From Agaribacillus aureus (lineage in GTDB: Bacteria > Bacteroidota > Bacteroidia > Cytophagales > Cyclobacteriaceae), in the NCBI GenBank assembly GCA_030442055.1, contig JAUJEB010000001.1, positions 2,232,001-2,296,000 on the forward strand: a stretch of 64,000 nucleotides of DNA. The letters run 5' to 3'. Shown piece by piece: positions 56,823 through 64,000 of this stretch. The position numbers and the translations under genes were made by a program. The number at the start of each line of letters is the position of its first letter. Positions within the stretch are counted from its first letter, which is position 1. The notes under the pieces are model-generated. The model made no database searches and was not told the origin of the DNA. It was given only the letters and a program-made list of their open reading frames with translations.

Positions 56823-58123
56823 TGGCAGAAATCATTCCCCTGAAAGCATGGCGCTACCACACCTCCTTAATTCCCGATATAGATCAATTGGTTTCTCCGT
56901 TATTTGATGTGGTTTCTGAAAAACAGCGTCAGAAACAATATCAAAATCCTCATAATAGCATCCACCTGTCTGTCCCGAAGGGTGATAACCCCGCTGAAAA
57001 TGCGCGACACACACTAAAAAAGTGGAAACAAAACGGTATCATAGTACAAGATCAAATACCGGGTATATATGTCTACTATCAACATTTTCAGCTTCCCGGA
57101 AGCATCCGACACTTTTGCCGCAAAGGATTTATCTGCAATATTCGGGTTTATGACTGGGACGAAAAGGTGATATTACGCCATGAAAACACAATGCCTGTTT
57201 CTGTGAATGATCGTACCGAAATCCTGGCAAAAACCCAGCTAAACGTAAGCCCCACTCATGGGTTGTATGAAGATACCGGTTTTCTGCTGGAAAAATATAT
57301 GGATGAAAGCATGGAAACACCACTGTATGAAACCGAGGATTACCAGGGTGTCAAAGATGTATTGAGTGTCATTCGCGATCCCGATGTGATCAATATTTTT
57401 ACAAGCCACCTGAGAGATAAGCAAATCGTACTTGCCGACGGCCACCATCGCTATGCCGGTTCGCTAGCTTATAAAAAGCAGCAACAGGCGAATAATCCAA
57501 CCCATACCGGTGGGGAAGGATACAATTATCATATGATGTATCTTACCAACATGGAATCCGATGATATCCGGGTTTTACCTACCCATCGGTTAATTCATGG
57601 TTTGAAAGATTTCGACCAAAAGAAGGTGATGGAAAGGATTGAGTCAAATTTCATTGTTAAACCTGTGGATAACGCCTATGATTTAAATGAAATCATCGTA
57701 GGAAAGCAATGGGCATTTGGGCTACTTTTCAATGGTAATGCTTTCAAAATAAGATTAAAACCGGAAAACTTTAGGAACATTACATGGAAGTTTCCCGAAA
57801 AAATTAAGGCCTTGGATGTCACTGTCCTACATTACTTTGTTATAGAAAAAGCGTTGGGTATCCCAGGGAAAAAACACACCACGTCAAATAATATTTCCTT
57901 CGATCGCAGTTTTGCTGATTGTTTAATGAAGGTGACCACAAAGCAGGCTCAAATGGCCATTATCGTCAATGAAATTACCATGGAGAAAATAAAGGACGTT
58001 TGCTTTAGCGGACATATACTACCGCAGAAATCCACTTATTTTTACCCGAAGGTAATTTGCGGTTTTCTTTTTGACTCTATCGATGAAAATGAATTTCACA
58101 AAAACGTTAATCTTAGCCTCTAA
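56822..58123 (+). CDS. DUF1015 family protein
   Basis: 433 residues. The N-terminus (IIPLKAWRYHTSLIPDI, SPLFDVVSEKQRQK) and the core motif LADGHHRYAGSLAYKK (near residue 200) are typical of DUF1015, a wide family of cytoplasmic proteins encoded near serine, methionine or cofactor genes. The ADGHHRY His pair suggests a metal- or phosphate-binding catalytic site, but no reaction is known to me. Its ATG shares one base with the upstream biotin carboxylase stop, and the next gene begins inside its last 40 bp, so the three are one operon. Confidence 0.88.
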   Translation: MAEIIPLKAWRYHTSLIPDIDQLVSPLFDVVSEKQRQKQYQNPHNSIHLSVPKGDNPAENARHTLKKWKQNGIIVQDQIPGIYVYYQHFQLPGSIRHFCRKGFICNIRVYDWDEKVILRHENTMPVSVNDRTEILAKTQLNVSPTHGLYEDTGFLLEKYMDESMETPLYETEDYQGVKDVLSVIRDPDVINIFTSHLRDKQIVLADGHHRYAGSLAYKKQQQANNPTHTGGEGYNYHMMYLTNMESDDIRVLPTHRLIHGLKDFDQKKVMERIESNFIVKPVDNAYDLNEIIVGKQWAFGLLFNGNAFKIRLKPENFRNITWKFPEKIKALDVTVLHYFVIEKALGIPGKKHTTSNNISFDRSFADCLMKVTTKQAQMAIIVNEITMEKIKDVCFSGHILPQKSTYFYPKVICGFLFDSIDENEFHKNVNLSL

Positions 58124-58655
58124 ATCTCCCAGAAGGCAGGCGCTGTTAAAAGAAGCTGGCATCCCGTTTATACTAAAAACACAGGATGTTGATGAAACCT
58201 ACCCGGCCGACCTGGAAGCCGGAGACGTAGCCAGCTATATAGCCACTAAAAAGGCGGCTGCCTTAAAGGCTCAAATTCAAGATGAAATAGTGCTGGCCGC
58301 AGATACCGTAGTAAGAGTTGATGAAAAAATTCTGGGTAAGCCTGAAAACGAAAATATTGCCAGGGAAATGTTGGTAAAGCTTTCCGGCAAAGCACATCTT
58401 GTAACAACTGGCGTCTGCCTGCTGACCAAAACCCGCCAGGTGGTCTTTGATGAAACCACAGAGGTTCATTTCAGACCCCTGACCATTCAGGAAATTGATT
58501 TTTACATCGACCGGTTCCAACCTTTCGACAAGGCCGGCGCTTATGGCATCCAGGAATGGATAGGTATGGTGGCAGTTGATAAAATTGTGGGCTCTTATTT
58601 TAATGTCATGGGATTGCCAATTCACGCGGTGTATCAGCATTTACAACAATTTTGA
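58083..58655 (+). CDS. Maf family nucleotide pyrophosphatase
   Basis: 190 residues from ATG 58083, which starts inside the DUF1015 gene; ATG 58089 is equally possible. Family motifs are the N-terminal ILASKSPRRQALL, the LAADTVVRVD segment and GKPENENIA, then GAYGIQEW. Maf proteins hydrolyse non-canonical nucleoside triphosphates (such as dTTP, UTP or m7GTP analogues) and prevent their use in nucleic acids. The overlap with the upstream gene suggests translational coupling. It is followed by the convergent cyclic-nucleotide-binding gene after 10 bp. Confidence 0.9.
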   Translation: MKMNFTKTLILASKSPRRQALLKEAGIPFILKTQDVDETYPADLEAGDVASYIATKKAAALKAQIQDEIVLAADTVVRVDEKILGKPENENIAREMLVKLSGKAHLVTTGVCLLTKTRQVVFDETTEVHFRPLTIQEIDFYIDRFQPFDKAGAYGIQEWIGMVAVDKIVGSYFNVMGLPIHAVYQHLQQF

Positions 58656-58665
58656 ATACCCTCAC

Positions 58666-59184
58666 CTAACTCCTGTAGGCTTCGGCGATATCAAAAAACC
58701 CAAAAGAAGATTTGTAAGCTTTAAAAAGATTCCCGGTATAGTGATTATAAAGTTCGGCCAGAGAGGTTAGCATCTTGGCTTTTATCTTGTCGTTGCCACT
58801 AAAAATGTCCTGAATGTTTACCTGGGGAATTACATATATAGTGGCAGAATCTGAAGAGGTAACGGCTGTATAAAGTCGCTTTGTATTGGTCAACAAAGTG
58901 TTGTCTCCAAAGGCCTGCCCTGGTTTTACCTCCACCAACTTCTCAAACCGGTTGTTAATATCTATATTCAGAATAACCTCACCCCTTTTGACAATATATA
59001 ACGCCTGGCTTGGATCATCGCGAAAAAAAATCACCTCGTCCTTTTTGTATTTTCTCGGATAAAGAATCGGGACAAACTCAGACAGTTCATCATTTGACAA
59101 CAAACTAAACAACTTTATCCTTGAAAGAAATCTGAATGTATTTATTTCCTCTTTAGAATAACTCTTTTTAAAAGGGTTAATCAT
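58666..59184 (-). CDS. Cyclic nucleotide-binding domain protein without helix-turn-helix
   Basis: 172 residues. The centre has a cyclic nucleotide-binding fold (FSLLSNDELSEFVPIL, ALYIVKRGEVIL, GQAFGDNTLLTN) resembling the CRP N-terminal domain. The phosphate-binding segment is FGDNTLLTN rather than the canonical FGE-x-AL-x-x-x-x-R-A-A, so cyclic nucleotide binding is uncertain. There is no C-terminal helix-turn-helix: after the domain come about 45 residues ending FGFFDIAEAYRS. It may sense a ligand or be a regulatory subunit. It overlaps the end of tilS by 8 bp and follows it in transcription. Confidence 0.8.
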   Translation of the reverse strand: MINPFKKSYSKEEINTFRFLSRIKLFSLLSNDELSEFVPILYPRKYKKDEVIFFRDDPSQALYIVKRGEVILNIDINNRFEKLVEVKPGQAFGDNTLLTNTKRLYTAVTSSDSATIYVIPQVNIQDIFSGNDKIKAKMLTSLAELYNHYTGNLFKAYKSSFGFFDIAEAYRS

Positions 59185-60508
59185 GGGCTTCTTTTTTTAT
59201 GATAAAAACCTGCCTGCTACGCGCTGTAATTTTATACCGATCATCTATCCTGTGGCCGATTATCCAAACAATATCTTCGGCAGATTTTACGACAAATACT
59301 CTCTTTTTCAAGTTTAAAGGAATTTTCTCATCTATCATAAAATCGCTTAATTTTTTTTTGTGCCGCATCCCCAGGGGTACAAACCAGTCTCCATCCTGCC
59401 AAGGCCTTAGTTGTAAAGGAAAATTCAGCTTTCCCATATCAAGTGCGGCAGTATTCCGGTCGGTAGGTATAACAAAATCGGCGGCAGAAACCTGTTGTAT
59501 TTTTAGCTGAAATCCCTGCCCCGTAATAGTGTCGTGGGTGGACTCAATCAATATAGTATCTGGCGCCGGACTCAAAAGGATCGGACTTATTATAAGCTCC
59601 TCCCGATCGATATTTAGTTGATAGCGCTCGGATAAAAACTTTTTCCCTACGCCCGAAAGCTTATCATAAATATCACAGGCCTGTGAATAATTAAAGCCAA
59701 ATGGTTTCAAAATCTCGGACAACACAAAAGCCCCCTCCAACTGTTTTAATAAATCCTCTTTTCCAATTAAAAAATCCTGACCTGACTTTTTTAATAGCCT
59801 TTCGTTAAGGGCACCGATATTTGCCTTAAGTACATTTTCCGCTGCCGCTACCTTCCTGGAGCTGATTGAAAAGCCCCTGATTACATCGGGATTGATTTTT
59901 TCCAAAAGGGGAATAACCTTATGCCGTAGCAGGTTTCTGTGATACTTGACGGAAGCATTGGACTGATCTTCCCGCCAGGTTATCTTTTTTTCCCCGGCAA
60001 AGGATTCGATTGTTTTTTTTTCAGCAAACAGCATGGGGCGAATGCGATTTTGACTTTTGGGAGGAATACCCTTGAGTCCTGCGATCCCCGTTCCTTTGGC
60101 AAGATTAAACAACGTCGTTTCCAAGGCGTCATTTAGATGATGGGCTGTGGCCAAATAGCTGAACTGAAAGTCATCCAATAATTCATCAAACCACTCATAC
60201 CTCAAGTCCCTGGCAGCCATTTGTATGGATACTCCCCGGTCTTTAGCTATCTGCTCTGTTTCAAATTGGCGGGCGAAAAATTTCACTTCATATTTCTTCG
60301 CCATGGATCTTACCAACTCTTCATCTGCATCCGATGCTTCTCCTCTCAGCTTAAAATTACAATGAGCCACAGCAAAACGATACGTACATTGGTGAAACAG
60401 GTAAGCCATTACCATGGAATCTACGCCCCCGCTAATGGCCAGGAGAATTTTATCCTCAGGGTTAAATAAGCTATTTTGAGAGATGAAATTTTTAAATTCC
60501 TTAAGCAT
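59177..60508 (-). CDS. tilS: tRNA(Ile)-lysidine synthetase
   Basis: 443 residues from ATG 60508, the start that gives the known N-terminus MLKEFKNFI. The PP-loop ATPase motif ISGGVDSMVMAY (near residue 28) is followed by AVAHCNFKLRGEASDADE, a typical TilS element, and by LATAHHLNDALET. C-terminal domains for tRNA recognition follow. TilS converts cytidine 34 of the tRNA-Ile (CAU) to lysidine, an essential step for AUA decoding. The gene overlaps the following cyclic nucleotide-binding gene by 8 bp and is divergent from the OstA-like gene. Confidence 0.94.
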   Translation of the reverse strand: MLKEFKNFISQNSLFNPEDKILLAISGGVDSMVMAYLFHQCTYRFAVAHCNFKLRGEASDADEELVRSMAKKYEVKFFARQFETEQIAKDRGVSIQMAARDLRYEWFDELLDDFQFSYLATAHHLNDALETTLFNLAKGTGIAGLKGIPPKSQNRIRPMLFAEKKTIESFAGEKKITWREDQSNASVKYHRNLLRHKVIPLLEKINPDVIRGFSISSRKVAAAENVLKANIGALNERLLKKSGQDFLIGKEDLLKQLEGAFVLSEILKPFGFNYSQACDIYDKLSGVGKKFLSERYQLNIDREELIISPILLSPAPDTILIESTHDTITGQGFQLKIQQVSAADFVIPTDRNTAALDMGKLNFPLQLRPWQDGDWFVPLGMRHKKKLSDFMIDEKIPLNLKKRVFVVKSAEDIVWIIGHRIDDRYKITARSRQVFIIKKEAHD

Positions 60509-60624
60509 ATTACAGCAAATACTGTTGAAACCAATAGTTTGGCCTCTTTTTTGCAAATAGTGAATGAAATTACGAAACTACTCAAATTACCTATGATCCG
60601 GGTCAATAAACGGATCTTTTTGCC

Positions 60625-60632
60625 TAAATTTG
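60625..60632 (+). promoter_or_regulatory. Candidate -7 promoter element of the OstA-like gene
   Basis: TAAATTTG matches TAnnTTTG, 14 bp before ATG 60647. The partner -33 element is not obvious. Confidence 0.35.
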
Positions 60633-60646
60633 TGAATTGATATTTA

Positions 60647-62224
60647 ATGAAGGTCTTGAGATACATTTTGATTTTTCTTTTCTGCATTGGCGCCATTCAA
60701 CCGGCTTTGGCACAGAAAAAGTATAAAATCAGAATTCAAAATGCGGATTCTCTGAAAAACGGGGACAGAAATGGTGAAAAATACACCAAATTATTCGGTA
60801 ACGCCCATTTCATCCATGAAAATACCATTATTTACTGCGACACGGCGTATAGCTTCGACAAGACCAATACCATGGAGGCTATTGGTCACGTAAAAATTCT
60901 GCAAGGCGATTCTATAACGATCATTGGTAAAAAGCTGTTTTACGATGGCAACACAAGGCTGGCACAATTCAGAGACGATGTTGTCTACCGCGATGACTCA
61001 ATCACCATCTATACCGATTTTCTGGATTATGATATGGCAGGTAAACAGGCCTATTATTTTAATGGCGGAAAAATCGTTGATAACGAGAATGTGTTAATAA
61101 GTGACAAAGGCTACTATGATACCCGTACTAAATTTGCCTCCTTTAAAGACAATGCCGAACTAACCACGCCACAAGCGGTCATTACCGGAGATACGCTGCA
61201 ATATGACCTCAATGCCGACATCGCCTATTTTAAAGGTCCCACGAAAATTGCTAAAAAGGATGGCACGGTTTTAAACGCTTACAAGGGGAAATATATCACC
61301 AGAATTGAAAAATCTGAAATTGAGAAAGGGGTCATTGAAAGTGGTGATCAGGAACTGGAAGGCGACGTTTTAGACTTTGATGACCTGAAGAAGTTCTATA
61401 CTTCTACAGGTAATGTTAAACTGACGAGTGAAAAAGACAGGGTAATAATATTAGGTGATTTTGGTAAATACTGGGCCCAGGATAGCATCATTAAGATTTA
61501 TGGAAATGCGGTAATGAAAAAAGCATTTAACGGTGATACTTTATATTTGTCCGCTGACACCCTGGTTTCCATTGACAATCCTGATCCGACTAAGAAAAGA
61601 TTACTGGCCTATAACAATGTTAAGCTGTACCATCTTGAAATGCAGGGAAAAGCGGATTCCCTAGCTTATCACCAGGCGGATTCCATCATTTATTTCTATG
61701 ATGATCCTATCATCTGGAACGATGGAAGTCAAATTGTGGCAGACTCTATTAACATGATCATAAAAAACGATCAGATCGACAGGATGAACCTGACCCAAAA
61801 CTCCTTTGTTATTTCGCTTGACTCCTTATTAATTCGCCACAATCAAATCAAAGGCCGGGATATGATTGCTTACTTTCGCGAAAATGAAATTAACAAAGTC
61901 GACGTTTTCGGAAATGCCGAAAGTATCTATTTTGTGGCTGAAAACGATTCCATTCTGTTTGGTATGAATAAAATTCTCTGCAGCGATATGAGCATCCTGT
62001 TCAAGAATGGTGAGGTCAACAGTATCAATACCTATGTAAATCCCGATGCCACCTTGTTTCCTCCCCATGAAATGAAGGAGCCGGACACCCGGTTGAAAGG
62101 CTATCGCTGGCGCGAAGATGAGAAGCCCACCAAAGAAGAGGTCATTAATGGCTCAAGTAATATTGAGCCGGAAACTGACCAAAAACCGACGGCGCAGAAA
62201 AGTATTATTATCCGCAAGGAATAA
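60647..62224 (+). CDS. OstA-like (LptA/LptD N-terminal-like) LPS transport protein
   Basis: 525 residues with a signal peptide to about residue 22 (ALAQ). The protein is a long series of short beta-repeats of the OstA type (FGNAHFIHENTIIYCDTA, GHVKILQGDSITI, GKQAYYFNGG), forming the beta-jellyroll that shields lipid A acyl chains. In Bacteroidota such proteins may act like LptA, the periplasmic bridge of LPS export. The C-terminal tail is basic and low in structure. There is no outer-membrane barrel as in LptD. It is divergent from tilS and alone on its strand. Confidence 0.88.
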   Translation: MKVLRYILIFLFCIGAIQPALAQKKYKIRIQNADSLKNGDRNGEKYTKLFGNAHFIHENTIIYCDTAYSFDKTNTMEAIGHVKILQGDSITIIGKKLFYDGNTRLAQFRDDVVYRDDSITIYTDFLDYDMAGKQAYYFNGGKIVDNENVLISDKGYYDTRTKFASFKDNAELTTPQAVITGDTLQYDLNADIAYFKGPTKIAKKDGTVLNAYKGKYITRIEKSEIEKGVIESGDQELEGDVLDFDDLKKFYTSTGNVKLTSEKDRVIILGDFGKYWAQDSIIKIYGNAVMKKAFNGDTLYLSADTLVSIDNPDPTKKRLLAYNNVKLYHLEMQGKADSLAYHQADSIIYFYDDPIIWNDGSQIVADSINMIIKNDQIDRMNLTQNSFVISLDSLLIRHNQIKGRDMIAYFRENEINKVDVFGNAESIYFVAENDSILFGMNKILCSDMSILFKNGEVNSINTYVNPDATLFPPHEMKEPDTRLKGYRWREDEKPTKEEVINGSSNIEPETDQKPTAQKSIIIRKE

Positions 62225-62416
62225 TAATAATTCAAGATTTTCTTGATTAATCGCAAGAAAATGACTAAATTCCTTTACATACAACCTGGAAAAAGCCGTT
62301 AACGAATACCTTTTTAAAAAATTTTGTTAATGTAAGTTAAATTGCTCATCTCTTAACAACTTTTTTGTAAATAAAGCGTATTTTTGAAGAGCTAATCAAG
62401 TTAACAGATAATTTGA

Positions 62417-63139
62417 GTGAAATTTACAAAATTCATAGTACTGTATATCCTGCTATTGTGGCTGGTGCCTGAGATAAACCAGGCGCAAAGCATAGAAATA
62501 GTGAAAGCTGATAAAGAAGCAGTCAGTACTATTGGCTCAAAAATCAATTCCAACTTCAAAATCCGAAACCGTTCCGATAAACCCATCCTCCTTAAAGTCA
62601 AAAGGATTGATAAACAAATTGGCTCCGGGCAAACAAATTACTTCTGCTGGGGTGAAGAGTGCTACGATGCAACAGTAGATGTAATGCCCAGATCTATCAT
62701 ATTGGAACCCGGGCAAACCACCAGTAAATTCAACAGTGTATTATTAGCCGGGATAACGGAGGCCCAGAGTTCCGTAAAATATGTATTTTATGATAAAAAT
62801 AATCCCACCGATGCGGTTGAGTTTGAGGTTCTTTATAAGGTATTGGAGAAAAAGCCCCAAAGCTTATTGCTGAAAAATAAAAATATAAAAATCAGCAATG
62901 TTTACCCAAATCCCGTAAGTAGTTTCGCGGCCATTGATTACAACATCTTAAATGATGATAAAGATATTAAAATAGTCCTCCACAATGTCCTGGGTGGAAA
63001 AGTAGGTGAATATGAACTCTCTGCATTTGATGAGTCGCTTGTGATTAGCACAGAAGAGTTAAACCCGGGAGTTTATTTCTATTCCGTGTATATCGACAAC
63101 GACAATGCCATCACCAAAAAATTTATCATCAAACGATAG
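62417..63139 (+). CDS. Small T9SS cargo protein
   Basis: 240 residues beginning at GTG 62417. The signal peptide ends near NQAQ (residue 24). The body is one beta domain (about 25-150; FKIRNRSDKPILLKVKRI, SIILEPGQTTSKFNSVLLAG), like the immunoglobulin-type domains of other Bacteroidota proteins. The end is a T9SS type A sorting domain, with NVYPNPVSSFAAIDY (from about 159), a HNVLGGKVG segment and NPGVYFYSVYI, then the basic KKFIIKR. It should be delivered to the surface. A pair of Cys (FCWGEECY) may form a disulfide. It lies upstream of bamD, but with 103 bp between them, so a single transcript is not certain. Confidence 0.88.
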   Translation: MKFTKFIVLYILLLWLVPEINQAQSIEIVKADKEAVSTIGSKINSNFKIRNRSDKPILLKVKRIDKQIGSGQTNYFCWGEECYDATVDVMPRSIILEPGQTTSKFNSVLLAGITEAQSSVKYVFYDKNNPTDAVEFEVLYKVLEKKPQSLLLKNKNIKISNVYPNPVSSFAAIDYNILNDDKDIKIVLHNVLGGKVGEYELSAFDESLVISTEELNPGVYFYSVYIDNDNAITKKFIIKR

Positions 63140-63227
63140 GCAACTTTTCCATTGTTTACTGCATTAGTCTCTACGTAACAATTTGGAACTAAAATCTTCC
63201 GGATTAGTTTATTTTCAATGAGTACTT

Positions 63228-63235
63228 TATATTTG
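63228..63235 (+). promoter_or_regulatory. Candidate -7 promoter element of bamD
   Basis: TATATTTG matches TAnnTTTG. It is only 7 bp before the ATG at 63243, so the leader would be very short or absent. Confidence 0.35.
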
Positions 63236-63242
63236 CACCCGC

Positions 63243-64000
63243 ATGTTGAAATCGAAGAAATATATTTATTTTATCTTAGTCTTATTAGTACTTCAGTCCG
63301 CTTGTTCAAAATTTAGAAAAATTGAAAAAAGCGATGATTTAGAGGAAAAGTACAAGGCTGCCATAGAATATTTTGAGGAGGAGGACTACTATCGTTCAAG
63401 CGTTTTGCTTGAGCAGATACTGCCATTGCTAAGAGGCGACAAGAGGGCTGAAAAAGCACAATATTATTATGCTTACGCCCATTTCCATCAAAAATTATAC
63501 ATACAAGGTGCCTATTACTTCAAGTTGTTTTACCAGACCTACTCCCGAAGTGAATTTGCCGAGGAATGTATGTATATGCATGCTTATTCTTTATACCTGG
63601 ACTCTCCGGTTTACAACCTGGATCAATCCAGCACGCATGAGGCTGTCGAGGCTATGCAGAATTTCCTGAATAAATTCCCGCAAACCGAATATAAGGAGAA
63701 AGGCAATGACATCATTAACAAATTGAGAGAAAAGCTGGAAGATAAAGCCTACTTCAATGCCAAAGAGTATTACAAGTTACGGGACTATGACCCAAGGAAT
63801 CTCAAGGCAGCGATCATCGCTTTTGACAATTTTGAAAGAGACTTTCCCGATTCCAGGCGAAATGAAGAAATTACGTACCTCAAAATAGACGCAAAATTTA
63901 AACTGGCTCAGCAAAGTGTGCCCAGCAAACAAAAGGAAAGATATCAGGAAACCGTTAAACTCTATGAATCTTTTATTGATTTTTATCCGGAAAGCGTATA
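63243..64000 (+). CDS. bamD: Outer-membrane assembly lipoprotein BamD, partial (C-terminus outside window)
   Basis: 252 codons from ATG 63243 to the window edge. The signal peptide ends in a lipobox QSAC (Cys21), so it is a lipoprotein anchored in the outer membrane facing the periplasm. The tetratricopeptide repeats of BamD are seen: EEKYKAAIEYFEEEDYYRSSVLLEQ, YYYAYAHFHQKLYIQGAYYF, and a conserved FAEECMYMHAYSLYLDSP. It belongs to the BAM machine that folds beta-barrel proteins. Other Bam genes are not in the window. Small frames in other phases overlapping it were ignored. Confidence 0.93.
   Translation, partial: MLKSKKYIYFILVLLVLQSACSKFRKIEKSDDLEEKYKAAIEYFEEEDYYRSSVLLEQILPLLRGDKRAEKAQYYYAYAHFHQKLYIQGAYYFKLFYQTYSRSEFAEECMYMHAYSLYLDSPVYNLDQSSTHEAVEAMQNFLNKFPQTEYKEKGNDIINKLREKLEDKAYFNAKEYYKLRDYDPRNLKAAIIAFDNFERDFPDSRRNEEITYLKIDAKFKLAQQSVPSKQKERYQETVKLYESFIDFYPESV

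Overview
The window looks like a chromosomal segment of a Bacteroidota bacterium, most likely order Cytophagales. The clues are a GldA-GldF-GldG ABC transporter operon next to dnaN, two secreted proteins ending in a type IX secretion (T9SS) sorting domain, several extracytoplasmic-function (ECF) sigma factors paired with membrane proteins, a serine palmitoyltransferase-like enzyme (sphingolipids), DUF4252, DUF2807, DUF4097 and OstA-like proteins, and promoter-like sequences of the Bacteroidota type (TAnnTTTG at -7). Only one tRNA, Arg(UCG), was found. I see no rRNA, insertion sequence, prophage, CRISPR array or integrase, so this reads as ordinary core and lineage-specific chromosome.

Layout. 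1-3 kb: truncated MFS transporter, dienelactone-hydrolase lipoprotein, secreted HExxH protein. 3-8.6 kb, minus strand: dnaN, then an operon gldA-gldF-gldG-DUF4340. 8.9-16 kb, plus strand: PagL-like outer-membrane enzyme, DUF2807 lipoprotein, a 1269-residue fused 5-oxoprolinase, and an Nramp-fold transporter whose metal-ligand motifs are replaced. 16-18.7 kb, minus strand: response regulator, histidine kinase, seven-helix membrane protein and a small protein. 19-21.6 kb: envelope proteins of unknown role. 21.8-27 kb: tRNA-Arg, exopolyphosphatase facing polyphosphate kinase, gyrB. 27.3-31 kb: secreted leucine-rich repeat protein, CoA-binding protein, and an ECF sigma factor with a membrane-anchored von Willebrand A-like protein. 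31.4-35 kb: a large T9SS cargo with FnIII and CARDB domains. 35-44 kb: a small secreted protein, MarR regulator, a second ECF operon, exonuclease VII, a third ECF operon with two DUF4252 proteins, and a DUF4097 protein. 44-50 kb: amidohydrolase, HNH nuclease, NlpC/P60 enzyme, carboxypeptidase-regulatory-domain protein, M1 peptidase. 50-58.7 kb: ligA, DUF6913, dapA, a 57-residue protein, serine palmitoyltransferase, biotin carboxylase, DUF1015, Maf. 58.7-64 kb: cyclic-nucleotide-binding protein, tilS, OstA-like protein, small T9SS cargo, truncated bamD.

How it fits together. Housekeeping replication and repair genes (dnaN, gyrB, ligA, xseAB) alternate with envelope biogenesis (OstA-like, BamD, PagL-like, SPT) and with stress sensing (three ECF modules, one two-component system). 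The two observations I consider most worth following are (i) an Nramp homologue with D, N, M and H ligands substituted, lying directly downstream of a 5-oxoprolinase, which suggests an organic substrate such as 5-oxoproline rather than a metal; and (ii) an ECF sigma factor overlapping a gene for a one-helix membrane protein whose presumed periplasmic part is a vWA-like domain, a possible new kind of anti-sigma sensor.
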